Assembly: GCA_028641055.1 (NCBI GenBank)
Contig: JAPCYS010000392.1
Span: forward strand, 1 to 64,000
Direction of reading: 5' to 3'
Source: Alopecurus myosuroides
Lineage: Eukaryota > Streptophyta > Magnoliopsida > Poales > Poaceae
DNA length: 64,000 nucleotides
Below are positions 44,659 to 56,154 of the stretch, piece by piece. Both the position numbers and the translations under genes were made by a program. Numbering within the stretch: position 1 is the first letter of the stretch; each line of letters opens with the position of its first letter. The notes beneath the pieces are model-generated. The model saw nothing but the letters and a program-made list of their open reading frames with translations, ran no database searches and was not told the DNA's origin.

Positions 44659-45444
44659 TTAATTGAAGCAAAAGAGAGCATAAAGAAGCAAACATAAAAC
44701 ACATTTAAGTCTAACCCACTTCCTATGAAAAATAATCTTGTAGAAAAACAAGTCATGAAAACACAAAGCAACAAGCATAGGAAAGCAAAACAAGTGCAAC
44801 TTCAAAATTTTCAACATAAAGAGGGGAAACTTGATATTGTTGAGATGCATAAAATTATGTTTCCCTCTCTCATAATAACTTTCAGTAGCATCATGAATAA
44901 AATTAACAATATAACTATCACAATAAACATTCTTATCATGAGCCACATGCATAAAAGAATTATTACTCTCCACATACGCATAGTCATTTTTATTAATAGC
45001 AGTGGGAGCAAATTCAACAACATAGCTATCATTATTATTCTCATCACCATAATCATTAAATATAGGAGGCATTTTGCAATCATAATTAATTTTATCCTCA
45101 ATAGTAGGTGGACTGAAAATATCATATTTATCATTGTAAACAGGTGAACCTAGAATACCACAATCGTTATAATTATCATATATTGGAGGCAAAGTATCAT
45201 CAAAGAAAATTTTCTCCTCAAAACTTGGGGGAATAAAAATATAATATTCATTAAAACTAGCTTCCCCAAGCTTAGACTCTTCCATAGCATTAGCAATAAT
45301 GGTGTTTAAAGAGTTCATACTAATAACATTGCCACTAGCATGAAAATAAAGTTCCATAGGTTTTTTAGTTTTCTCTTCAAACACTTCATGTCCTAACTCA
45401 AGATAAATATAATAAAGCTCTCTCATATTTTTATTGTTTTCCAT
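44659..45444 (-). CDS. Conserved 261-residue ORF of the LARD-like element, function unknown
   Basis: An uninterrupted frame starts with ATG 45444 about 110 bp inside the primer-binding site, the position of gag in coding elements. It has no zinc knuckle or capsid motif. It is Asn/Tyr/Asp-rich (PPIYDNYNDCG, FNDYGDENNND) with a C-terminal hydrophobic half, including LKLHLFCFPMLVALCFHDLFF, that could span a membrane. The block CDSYIVNFIHDATESYYERGK recurs in the opposite-strand relative at 49800-49870 as CDSYIVEFVYDATDSYYEIGK. I do not recognise a function; a decayed or specialised gag is one possibility. Confidence 0.6.
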   Translation of the reverse strand: MENNKNMRELYYIYLELGHEVFEEKTKKPMELYFHASGNVISMNSLNTIIANAMEESKLGEASFNEYYIFIPPSFEEKIFFDDTLPPIYDNYNDCGILGSPVYNDKYDIFSPPTIEDKINYDCKMPPIFNDYGDENNNDSYVVEFAPTAINKNDYAYVESNNSFMHVAHDKNVYCDSYIVNFIHDATESYYERGKHNFMHLNNIKFPLFMLKILKLHLFCFPMLVALCFHDLFFYKIIFHRKWVRLKCVLCLLLYALFCFN

Positions 45445-45557
45445 TAAGCCTAACTAGTGAAAATAAAAACAAAAAACAAAAAAGATATAATTGCAGGATC
45501 CAAAGGAAATAACTTTGAGCACTCACACCCGAGGATGTGAGTACCTTTTACCTTACC

Positions 45558-45575
45558 TCCCCGGCAACAACGCCA
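45558..45575 (-). other. Primer-binding site of the LARD-like element
   Basis: The minus strand reads TGGCGTTGTTGCCGGGGA ten bases inside the 5' LTR. It resembles the TGGCGCCGTTGCCGGGGA sites of many grass Gypsy-type elements, considered tRNA-Asp complementary. Two changes from that consensus are visible. Confidence 0.75.
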
Positions 45576-45585
45576 AAAAAGAGCT

Positions 45586-47192
45586 TGATTTCTACGCACG
45601 CTTATATTCTGGTAGACAGTGTTGGTCCTCCAAGTGAAAATGTTTGTAGAACAGCAACAAGTTTCCCTTAAGTGGATCACCCAAGGTTTATCGAACTCAG
45701 GGAGGTAGAGGTCAAAGATATCCCTCTCAAGCAACCCTGCTATTAAGATACAAGAAGTCTCTTGTGTCCCCAACACACCTAATACAATTGTCAGTTGTAT
45801 AGGTGCACTAGTTCAGCGGAGAGAGTAAAATGCAAGTAAAATGGATGATAATAAGTGATAATAGCAATCTGAAATAAAAATGGCAGCAAGCAAACATGTA
45901 GCAGAACAGGCGGAAAACGTTTTTCAATGCTTGGAAATAAGGCCTAGGGCTCCTACTTTCACTAGAGAACACTGTCAACAATGATCACATAAATAAATAA
46001 CTAGATATATTCTCTCACTATGCTACTCTTAACCATTCTCCGGTCGAATAACAACACCAATCCATGCGTAGGGCTTTAACAACACTCCTCAGAGTAAGCA
46101 CTTTCCCAACCAAGTAACCCCCATGCTATCACCATGGGACCCAGATGGTTCCACGCAAACACCACAATTTCATAGGGTTATCCAACACAAAATATAAATA
46201 TAATGCTAAACCACACGGTGCACACACTGTCACCTTTAAACAATGATCAAAGCGTTTACGGAGATCTCATAACAGATAATGAACACTAGTCATTGCGTAG
46301 GGCTGCAAAAAGCATTCGTTAAAGTCTATATTCCCTCTCTAGGGCACCCCATGCTGTCACTATGAGCGCCCTAAATTAGTACTAAAAAAACACCACAATT
46401 CATAGAGGAGACACACACGATGTGCACACTGTCACCTTCACACCGCGATACAAGGTGACTCCAAAGTTCATATTAATAAAGCACTTGAGTAGCAAAAGAT
46501 GAAGAGTAACTTCTACGAATTCAAATAGATTACAAAGCTCATGATCACATATAGATCACACCATGGGAGAGAGAGATGAACCACATAGCTACCGATAGAG
46601 CCCTCAGCCTCGGGGGAGAACTACTTCCTCCTCATCATATGAGATATCAACGGTGATAGAGATGGCGGTGGAGTCGATGGAGATGACTTCCAGGGGCACT
46701 TCCCCGTCCCGGCAGGGTGCCAGAACAGAGATCTGTCCCTCGAAACTTGTCGGTGGCGGAGCTTCGGATGTATTTTGTGGAAAAGTTCGATGCGTTTAGG
46801 GGTTTCCCTCGAGGAAGTATATATAGGCGAAAGGGTGATGCCGAGGGGTGGCCAGGGGGCCCACACCACCAGGTGGCGCGGACAGGGGGGCCCGCGCCAC
46901 CCCATGGTGTGTCCATCCTGTGGCCCCCTCCGGGGCTCTTCGAGACTTCTGGAAGCTTCCGGGACTTCTAAGACTTCTGTCTTTCAATTTTCCAATTTTG
47001 AGAATATTTCTAGAACAACTTTTCTGAAACTAAAAAACAGCAGAAAACAGGGAACTAGCTCTGTGGCATTTTGTTAATAGGTTAGTCCCGGAAAATGTGT
47101 AAAAATGCTATAAAGAAGGGAGAGACCATGTAACAATTGGCATAATATCATCATGGAGCATCATAAATTATAGATACGTTGGAGACGTATCA
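45586..47192 (-). repeat. 5' LTR of the LARD-like element
   Basis: 1607 bp, in element orientation from 47192 to 45586. It is colinear with the partner LTR 40295-41910 and shares its GC-rich GGTGGCGCGG block (about 46870) and the terminal ACTGTCTAC region. It differs at scattered positions, showing post-insertion divergence. Confidence 0.95.
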
Positions 47193-47227
47193 AGCATCAG
47201 GAAAGCGGGCGGACCAGGAAAGGGTTG

Positions 47228-48854
47228 TGATACGTCCCGGACGTATCTATGATTTTTTATGCTCCATGCTTGTTTCATTTATGTTCTTCCATGTTTTCTA
47301 CATGTTTTACTTCATTTTTTCGGATGACTTCATGGACTAACCTATTAACAAGATGCGCATAGCCACTTTTTCTTTTCTGTTGTTTTTATGTTTCAGAAAA
47401 TTTCTGAAGAAAATTTCGCCAAAAGTTCTTAAAATTCATAGAGATCATTTTTCTTACCCGGAACAAAGACGGAATCCAAAAGAGAGTCAAAGATCAGCTA
47501 GGGGCCCACCAGGGGTGCTAGGCGCTACCCTAAGCTACCCTTGGTCGCCCACTTGTGGCCCTTGCCACTGCCTCCCGTCTCATCTTTGCCTATAATTCAC
47601 TTTAACCCTAAAAACATCGGGGACAAAGAAATTTTCCACGGAAAACATAGAGAGGCGTTTTCTCCTTGAAAGTCCAATCTAGGGCTTCTGGAGTCCTGCT
47701 CCGGCACCCTACCGGAGGGGGGGGTCGCCACCAAAGGCTTGTGCATCGCCATAATTTCCTCCGAACAGATGCGTGAGTAGTTCATCCCGGGACTACAGGT
47801 ACATAGTAGTAGCTAGATGGTTCTCTCTCCTCCTTGTGCCACAATGTTTAGATATTTTGAGCTTCCCTACATGATCAAGACCATTGTTATGTAATTGTTA
47901 CATGTTGTGTTTGATGGGATCCGATGAACCATAAGATTATGATTATTGTGTTCATTTTATATTGAGTTTCTTCACTTATATCATTAGAGACTTTTAATCT
48001 TGTCTTGCATTTCTCTCCGGTGTATATGATTGCCTTAGCCAAGTTATTGTATGCACCTCCAAGAGAGGGTTTATATGCTAGATAGTGGGTTCATGCCTCC
48101 TTTACATATGTGATTGGGGTGAAAAAAACTTTACTGGTGGAGGATGTATTTTTGCCACTAGGGAGAAAACAACGATGTTCTTGTCTATATTTGAGGATTA
48201 GTGCTTAAATTATGTATCGTCCTTAATGCATTTGTCTGTTGCACACAAGAAATCACTTTGTTGCTGCAACTTAATAGCAACGAGATTTTTGGATTAATGT
48301 CTTAAGGTGTACTTTTAGTAGTAGATGCTTTTGGATGGTGGTCTATTTATGTCAACGTAATTCCTACAATGTTAGGACCCGTGAACTATATTTCGGCATA
48401 ATAGTATACGTTCATGATTTATCAATTGCCAGCTGTAATTGGTTTACCCAGCATGTTTATTGTCCTTAGGAGAGACACTACTAATGAAACTACGACCCTT
48501 GGTCCTATTTTCCTCATAGTTTAAAACCTCTTTACTTGCTTTCATGATCACTTGCTCGCTGTTCCGTTTTCATTTAATCTTCTCCAACCATTCAATACAA
48601 TTAATTCTCCGGTCTTCAGCAAGACAAGAATATTGACAACCTTTTCGGAAATTTGGGAGCAAGAGAGAGTTTGTGTTTGTGTACAGGTCCACGCTTGTTG
48701 AAGCGCTAGACAATAAGAAACCTAATGATAGACTTCAAAGTCCTACTGGATTGATAACCCTGGTTCCGTAACTGGGGGGGGGGGGATAATGTTGCACTGC
48801 ATCATACCTTTGTCTTTCGGTCTCCCAGCGGGTGTGTGATCACGCCAATAATCA
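47228..48854 (+). repeat. 5' LTR of the second LARD-like element (1627 bp)
   Basis: It begins TGATACGTCCCGGACGTATC and ends with CGCCAATAATCA. A poly-G run sits at 48774-48784. Homology to the copy at 56155-57490 runs as far as about 48565. Confidence 0.9.
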
Positions 48855-48864
48855 ATATATTGTC

Positions 48865-48883
48865 TGGCGCCTTTGCCGGGGAA
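48865..48883 (+). other. Primer-binding site of the second LARD-like element
   Basis: TGGCGCCTTTGCCGGGGAAG begins ten bases after the LTR end. It matches the site of the neighbouring element and the grass consensus with one change. Confidence 0.8.
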
Positions 48884-49081
48884 GTCAAGCTTTCATCTAG
48901 GGGAGTTACACACTTATAGTTTCTCTCTTTTGTTTTGTTTTCCTTAGTTTATTTTTATTTAGCCGTGTTTCTCTTATATATATAAAAAAATAGTTCTCCA
49001 TTTTCTAGTCTTTTACTTGTTTTGTTAGTTTGCTTTTTCCCTCACCTTGTCTCTATATCTAAAGAAAACATAAATAAAACA

Positions 49082-49878
49082 ATGTATGAGTTTAATTTGC
49101 AATCCTATCTTGATTGGCTTTTCCAACAAGTTACACGTCCTTAATCAATAGCTAATAATGAAGAAACCATAAAAAGAGAAGATATTGGAGTTTTCTCATT
49201 CAAAGGAAAATATGATTGGAGTAAACATGAAAAACTTTATGAATCAAGTGATGAATATGATACATTTAATGAATGTTTTCTTCTTATGGTGACAATGTGT
49301 CTATAAACATCGTGAAGGATGATTTCCACATTGATGAATGTGATGATCATATTGATTCTTTTGAAATACCCCTTTTTGATGAAACTGATGCTTGTTATAC
49401 TTGTGACTATGATGCCCCTATGGACGATGCTTGTGAAAATCCTTTTTCTACCATTATTTATGATAATCCTTTCTACTTTGATAATATTATCATAATCCTT
49501 CATCTGTTCCTACTATTGATATGCATGTTATTGTGGAAGTTTCCTTAGAAAAATCTCTATGGCGATGTTCTAGATGATGGTCCTATGTTTGTTGATGATA
49601 TAAATTTTAATGATACTGAAAATGGGATTGGAGAGGTCTTAACTTTAGTTAATATTAGTCCCATACCTTTGGATAGTGATCGATCATGTTGTTATAATAT
49701 TGCTAAAAGTGGGTTGGAGGACGTCATGATTTTTAATTTTGATCCCACTATTTTGGAGCTTGATATGAATTATGTGCTTTTACATCATGAGAAACATGCT
49801 TTGTGTGATAGCTACATTGTTGAGTTTGTTTATGATGCTACTGACAGTTATTATGAGATAGGAAAAAAATGGTTGTAG
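49082..49878 (+). pseudogene. Broken copy of the LARD conserved ORF
   Basis: ATG 49082 opens MYEFNLQSYLDWLFQQV and hits TAA after about 20 codons. The frame continues with KREDIGVFSFKGKYDWSKHEKLY. After a shift near 49275 it gives DACYTCDYDAPMDDACENP, and after another near 49540 it ends CDSYIVEFVYDATDSYYEIGK at 49865. The end block is the same as in the intact 261-codon ORF at 44659-45444, showing common descent. The acidic Asp/Tyr-rich composition is shared. Confidence 0.7.
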
Positions 49879-50245
49879 GATTTTTCAAGTTAATAAAATA
49901 CCTCCATTTATGTTGAAAGTTTTGAAATTGTTCTTGTTTTGTGTTCCTATGCTTGCTATTTATTCTTCGTCGTTTTTTTTCTTACAATATTCCTATGCAT
50001 AGGATTTGGGTTAAATAAAATTTGTTTCATGTTTACTTTTTTATGCTTATTTTTGTTTCGGATCTTATTTTAAGTGAGCATCTTTTTCCAATCATGAGCC
50101 CATCTTAATGGCTATAAAGAAAGAGCTTTTGGGAGACAACCCGGTGTTCTTGTTTTCTTTTGTTTTCTACGAGTATTTGAAGTTTTTACCTGTGTAACAA
50201 CCTTTCTTTATCAAGTTTATTTCATTTTTGTGCAAAGAGTAACCT

Positions 50246-51619
50246 TGATGACCCACAAGTATAGGGGATCGCAACAGTCTTCGAGGGAAGTAAAACCCAA
50301 ATTTATTGATTCCACACAAGGGGAGCCAAAGAATTTTTGCGAGCCTTACCAAGTGAGTTGTCAATTCACCTACACCTAAAATTGGACTTGTTCGCAATGG
50401 TTTATCAGTAGTAACAGTTTTATAGTAGCAGCAGTAGTATGAAAACAGCAGCAGTCGTGATTGGAGTAAACAACGGGATTAAATACTTTAGGCATAGGGA
50501 TGGATGAACGGGCGTTGCATAGATAAGATTGTTCATATAATGATCAAGTCATGGGCATTGCAGATAAATAAGATAAAGCATCCAAGCACTAAGTAACCAT
50601 AGGCATGTGTTCCGTAAATAGTCGTTTGTGCTCGCAATGAGAACTTTTACAACATCTATTGTCCTACCAGACCGTTTCAGCGGGGCCTCAAGGGAACTAC
50701 TGGTAATTAATGTGTTCCTTTTAATAGAACAACATAGCAAAGTATTAACACTCCGTGAACACATGTGATCCTCACATCACAACCATTCCCTCCGGTTGTC
50801 CCAATTTCTATCCCTTCGGGGCCTCGGGTTCCGGACAACGATATGTGTAAACAACTTGCAGGTATGATCAAGAAACAATAATTATCATCATGATTCAATA
50901 ACATGTTCAAGTCTGAGATCATGGCACTCGGGCCCAAAGCGGCAAACATTAAGCATAACAAGTTGCAACAGTGTCAATAGCACTAATAGAGGATACTAGG
51001 CACTATGCCCTAACAATCACGACATTATTACATGAACGAACTCATCCAATCCCTACAATCCCCTTCATCCTACAGTGGGGGAATTACTCACACTTGGATG
51101 GGGGAAACATGGATGGTCGATGGAGAGATGTTGTTGATGACATTGGCGATGATCTCCTCCAATTCCCAGTCCCGGCAGGATGCCAGAACGGAGTTTCTGA
51201 ACCCCGAAAAAGGATTCACGATGGCGGCGGAGCTACGGACTTCTTTCTGGAAAACTATCGAACCCCCTCGTGTTTTAGGATTGAAGGCTATTTGTAGTCG
51301 AAAGGGGAGACCGAGGGGGGCTCTGGGTGGCCCACACCATGTGCTGGCGTGGCCAGGGGGGCGCGACAGGGGGTGGTGTGCCCCCTGTGGCTCTTCTCCT
51401 GGCCTCCTTCTGGCTCCCGGGCTCTTGTGGTGTTTTAGGAGCAACGGGGTCTTTTCTGGGCAATTTCCCAAAATTTGATTTTTCTACACAAAAACGAGAC
51501 ACCAAGGTAATTCTGCTGAAAGCAGCGTTAGTCCGTGTTAGTTGCATTCAAAACACACAAGTTTAGAGGAAAACAATGGGAAAAGTGTTCGGAAAAGGAG
51601 ATACGTTTTCGACGTATCA
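50246..51619 (-). repeat. Solo LTR, 1374 bp, with AACCT target duplication
   Basis: On the minus strand it begins TGATACGTCGAAAACGTATC and ends ACTTGTGGGTCATCA. Identical AACCT lies at 50241-50245 and 51620-51624. No interior or second LTR accompanies it, so it is the product of LTR-LTR recombination. It is a different family from the host element although both start TGATACGT. Confidence 0.92.
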
Positions 51620-52009
51620 AACCTCTATTTGAAATGAAGTGCAATTTGTTGTTTTCTGTCAAGATTTGTATGCTTCACCAAAAACTGCGTATCTCTCGGC
51701 GAGAGTGCGGTAGAATTATGAAATAAATCACGTATCTGCCGTAGGATGTTATCCAACTATCATTAATTTACCTCTTTTTTATTTGAGCTACAGAAGTGAT
51801 GCGAAAAAAATCATCTTTACAGTTAGTTCTGTTTTGATTGAGTTATGCCTTTGTTTTCATTTACATCCTTATCTTTTTATTTTTGCATTCTCTTAAGGGA
51901 AACAACATTTATAGAAGTTGTCATAGTAGCTAATGTTTAAATTTAGTGTTTTTTTTGTGTTGAAACTGAACCAAGTGGCTTTATTTATTTGATGCACTAA
52001 CCCCGCTAA

Positions 52010-52309
52010 GGCCTTGTTTGGTAATATAGTATTTTAGGGGATTAGTAGGGAAAATCCCTAGAGGGTTTGGGTGAAACTCCTACTTTCACCCAATCCCCTC
52101 AAATCCCTCCCCCAAATCCACTTGCTAGAGGGAGTGGATTTAATATGGAGAAAAATACACTAGAGGTTGGGGAATTTTGGGGAAAAGTGGGGACAAACCC
52201 TGCAAAATACTCTTGAACCAAACGGGTTTTTGGGGATATTTGGGGATTTGGGGTTAAACCGGGATAATCCGCACCAATCCCCAAATTTACACTCCTACCA
52301 AACAAGGCC
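52010..52309. mobile_element. Tourist-like (PIF/Harbinger) MITE, 300 bp
   Basis: The ends GGCCTTGTTTGGTA and its inverted complement TACCAAACAAGGCC are perfect. They are flanked by TAA at 52007-52009 and 52310-52312. The interior is G/T- then A/C-rich and largely self-complementary. It has no coding capacity. It lies in the interior of the second LARD-like element. Confidence 0.93.
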
Positions 52310-53083
52310 TAATGAAGATTGTGAGTAGTTTTGTGTGGAGGAAGTTTCCACCTGTAAGGAGAGAAGGATGATATGAGAAGATGAAGGATGGACAAAATCT
52401 CAAGCTTGGGGACGAGCATGTCACCCCCCAAGAAATATTCAAAACAAGCGTCAACGCTTGGGGATGCCCAAGGCATTCCCTTGTTCATCAACAAAATTAT
52501 GAGTTCATCTTTCAAGACATTATATTTTTATTGCTTCACATACTATATGTTATTCTTGGAGAGTCTTCTTTCAGTTTTTTTTTATTGCTGGTCATAATCT
52601 GTTGGATCCTATCATTTTTTGTTGGAGAGGAACACGCTCCATTATATTGTTCAGAACACTCTAGTTTTCACTCTTATTGCTTTGTGAGTGTTCAGTTTTT
52701 GCTACTGCTGTTTTTAGCTCTTGTTTTCTTTTCATATTTTGTTTAGAGCTTGTTTGTTTTATATATTTAGATATTACTAGCTCTCCGGTCTTTATTTAAT
52801 ATTTTTTATAGAGTTGTTTCAAATTGATTGTTGTTAATTAGGACGGAAAATGTCATGCGTATGGTTGTGGTATGAGGAAAAGTTGCATAATCTTTTAGAT
52901 CATTAAATTGTTTCACTTGAATCTTTGGTGTGGTTTTGATATATTAATATGCTTAATGGGTAAACCTGCTAGTTTAGTAAAGTAAAAATGATTAATGGTT
53001 GGTCTAAATGCTTGAAACTGTGCCATACTTGAATAATTAGTTTAAAGTACGATGGTAAAATGACTACAAATGTGGATAGCGAC

Positions 53084-54707
53084 TGAAGGGTTCGTTGCAA
53101 AGAAAACAATTTTTTTCCTACGCGAGAGACACCTAAAGGGCCAAGATCTAATCTAGGAGATGTAAGAAACATGCATAGAGAAAGTATTAAGGAGAACACA
53201 CCCTCGAAGACACAAAGCGTTACGATATTGAATCTCGTTGGTGATGTAGTCAAACTCACATCGATCTCAAGATCGCGAAGAAGAGCGCTGCAATCCGGCA
53301 GCGCTTCCGCACTCGGTCACACGTACAGCTTGATGATGACCTCCGTTTCCTTGATCTAGCGGGGCAACAGAAGTAGAGGATCCCTCGGAACTCTAGCAGC
53401 ACGACAACGTCGTGTGGTGGAGAAAACTTTGTTCAGGGCTTCGCCAAGCGCGGGAACATGAGGTGGAGCAGCTGGAGGAGAGAGGTAAAGATGACACCAA
53501 GTGTGTGGGGAGAGGGAGGTCCAACCTCTCTTTATATAGGAGGGGGAGGCATCCACGAAATTTTGGTGCCTCCACCTCTCCCCTGATCGTGTGGGTGGAG
53601 TCTCCACTCAACCCACTCATTCTCTCATCATTTCCCACTCAAAATTTCAAGGGTTTTCTTTAATAAATAAATAAAACAATTTAATTTCTTTATTTTAATA
53701 TTTGTTAATCCTATTAAAAAACATTAACACTTACCCCCTTGAACTATTTTTTAATCAAACATTAACATATACCACCTTGAACTATTTCAATATTCCCCGA
53801 AACAATTTCGATGTTGTCCAAAATTTTCTCCGATATTTTGTATCCACTCAATAGTGTCCTCAAACCTTAAGTGTGTCATCCTACGGTTCGTGAATAATGC
53901 AGACATGATCAAGACACCTCTCCGTTCAATAGTCAACAGCGGGACCTCAAGATCCGTAATGACTCCTACACATTCAATGATGAATCTAATGATCGTGCAA
54001 ACCATAAACATCGTAACCTATTCCTTTTGTCTCACGATATTTTACTTGTCTGAGATCCGATCATTGGTGTCAACCATACCTAGTTCAATATCGTTACCGA
54101 TAAGTACTCTTTTACTCATTTTGTGATATGACATCCTTGTGACCTAGTCACGTGCTTGCAAGCGATGTCGATGTGATATCACCGAGAGGGCCTAGAGTAT
54201 ATCTCTCCGTCATTTGGATGGACAAATCCCACTCTTGATCCATGAGCCTAAATAATACTTTCCGAATACCCAACGACACCTTTATAGTCACCCTGTTACG
54301 GCATGACGTTTAATGACATCAAAGCACCCTTCCGGTATTAGTGATTGACATGATCTCATGGTCTAAGGAATAAGATTACTTCGTATGCAAGATATAACAA
54401 TATAAACTAAATGACTTGATCGTATTGTTATACTTAATTTGGGTCTATGCTCATCACATCATTCTCCTAATGACATGACCCCGTTATTAACAACATCCAA
54501 TGTTCATGATCAGGAAATCTTGATCATCAGTTAATCAACGAGCTAGTTAAACAAGATGCGTTACTAGGAACCATTGTTTGTTTATTAAACACACATGTAT
54601 CAACGTTTCCGGTTAATACAATTCTAGCATGAGAAATAAACATCTATCACAAACATGGAATAAGATAATAACCACATTATTATTGCCTCTTTGGCATATT
54701 CCCTTCA
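53084..54707 (-). repeat. Copia (BARE/Angela-like) solo LTR, 1624 bp
   Basis: On the minus strand it starts TGAAGGGAATATGCCAAAGA, with the GGCAATAATAA word typical of BARE/Angela LTRs, and ends GCAACGAACCCTTCA. Flanking pentamers are GCGAC (53079-53083) and GCAAC (54708-54712), one base apart, consistent with an old 5-bp duplication. A TATA-like TATATAAAG lies at about 53529-53537 on the minus strand. No interior is attached. Confidence 0.88.
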
Positions 54708-54712
54708 GCAAC

Positions 54713-56137
54713 CGTGATATATTTTGGTATGCGCTATTGTCGGGGTAGCCAACAGTGACTTGCCATTTCCATATACCCTCTTGGAGCGATATTCATTATG
54801 TCTTGCAAGACCATACTGCTAATTGGAATCTTTAAACTTGCGAGTTCTTTTTTATCCAAGTTAAGTTTTTGTGGAACTTCCAGTAACCATATTTACTAGC
54901 CTCTACGGTGATGTGTGTTATGCTTAGAGTAGGCGCATCTTTACCAGTATAGCCAAACCCCGTGGGAGGACTTCATCTTGTTTTCCTACACATAAGCCCA
55001 TATATCTTCCTCAAAACAACCAGCATACCTACCTACCACGACATTTCCACAGCCGTTCCGAGGTATATTTCCATACAACATCTATCTACGGTATGTTACT
55101 TGATGACATGCTTCATTATTATATTGCATTCAGTTTGATACATCAGAGATATTTTATTATAAGTTATGATTACTAAAAGTGTGATGATCCATTGTAATAT
55201 AGAATGTTTCCCTAACGGTGAGAATTTAAAAGACTCCAAGGAGACCATAAAAAAGAGTCCAAAGTGGCCACCAAAAAAAGATCCCAAAGAGGACCAATGA
55301 GAGAAAATATAAAAGAGACACATACTCCACCATATAAAACATAAAAACAGATATAGACATCATTACTATCCTTTACTCCACACTTGTACTTATGTTTAGC
55401 ACCTATACTTCAGTTTGGAGAGAGTTTTTATATTATTACTTGTATAACTATCTCGGGATCCTTACATTATCGAACTTGGCTTCTATATTCCAATGATGAG
55501 CCTCCTCAAAAGTTCTCCAAGTCTTTGTGAAAAAGCAAGTTGGATGCACCCTCGCTAATTCTATTGGAGAGCTTTCATACACTTATAACTCTATGTGCAT
55601 CTGTTGTGTGGCAATCACTACTCCTAGTATAGCTTCCATTATAAGACATCCTCTTGTCTAATGATCACTTTCAGCTGTGTGAGCCTTTATTCCATTGACC
55701 ATCCAAACCCCTGTAATGTTCTCTTAGCCATAACATCCTGGTGCGAGGAACCAATGCTAAACTTTTACTCGTTTTAGTCCACAAACCGAGATATAATTTT
55801 CTACGTGCATATTGTTATCACTTTACTTGATCCTAAAAAAAAATTATTGTGAGTGTTTGATGCATTGTATGATTATATTTATTGTGCTTGATGCTTAAAT
55901 CATCTTTAATATGATTTGCACAATTTATTTTCTTTTAGCATTGATTCATTGATAGTTTTTACTTTATTTTCATAATAATTTATACATTACTCATTTGATA
56001 TCAACTATAAACCTCAACTCTTATTCATTTGATCCAACTTTACATGCTTTAGATTATTATTTTATCAAGATTATGTTGGTAGCATGTCACTTCAAAAATT
56101 ACTTGGTTATCACTTACCTACTTGAGGATGATTAGGA
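54713..56137 (+). other. Non-coding interior of the second LARD-like element
   Basis: Continues the element interior after the solo LTR. It is AT-rich, with A-rich AAAAGAGTCC-type words near 55240-55290 typical of these elements. No protein similarity is visible. Confidence 0.5.
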
Positions 56138-56154
56138 GTTAAGCTTCGGGATGC

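Larger units (their letters stand above)
40295..47192 (-). mobile_element. Complete non-autonomous LTR retrotransposon (LARD-like), 6898 bp
   Basis: LTRs of 1616 and 1607 bp begin TGATACGT and end ATCA in element orientation. They are flanked by identical AGCAT at 40290-40294 and 47193-47197. The primer-binding site lies beside the right LTR and the purine tract beside the left one, so it reads on the minus strand. The 3.7-kb interior has no gag, protease, RT or integrase, but one open reading frame of 261 codons. It inserted in the endonuclease part of a minus-strand LINE. Confidence 0.95.

Noticed and set aside
48774..48784. Poly-G run (also poly-G at about 18330 and poly-C at about 31530) as a regulatory G-tract
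   Set aside because: Homopolymers of this kind are common slippage products and assembly-prone; no function can be read from them.
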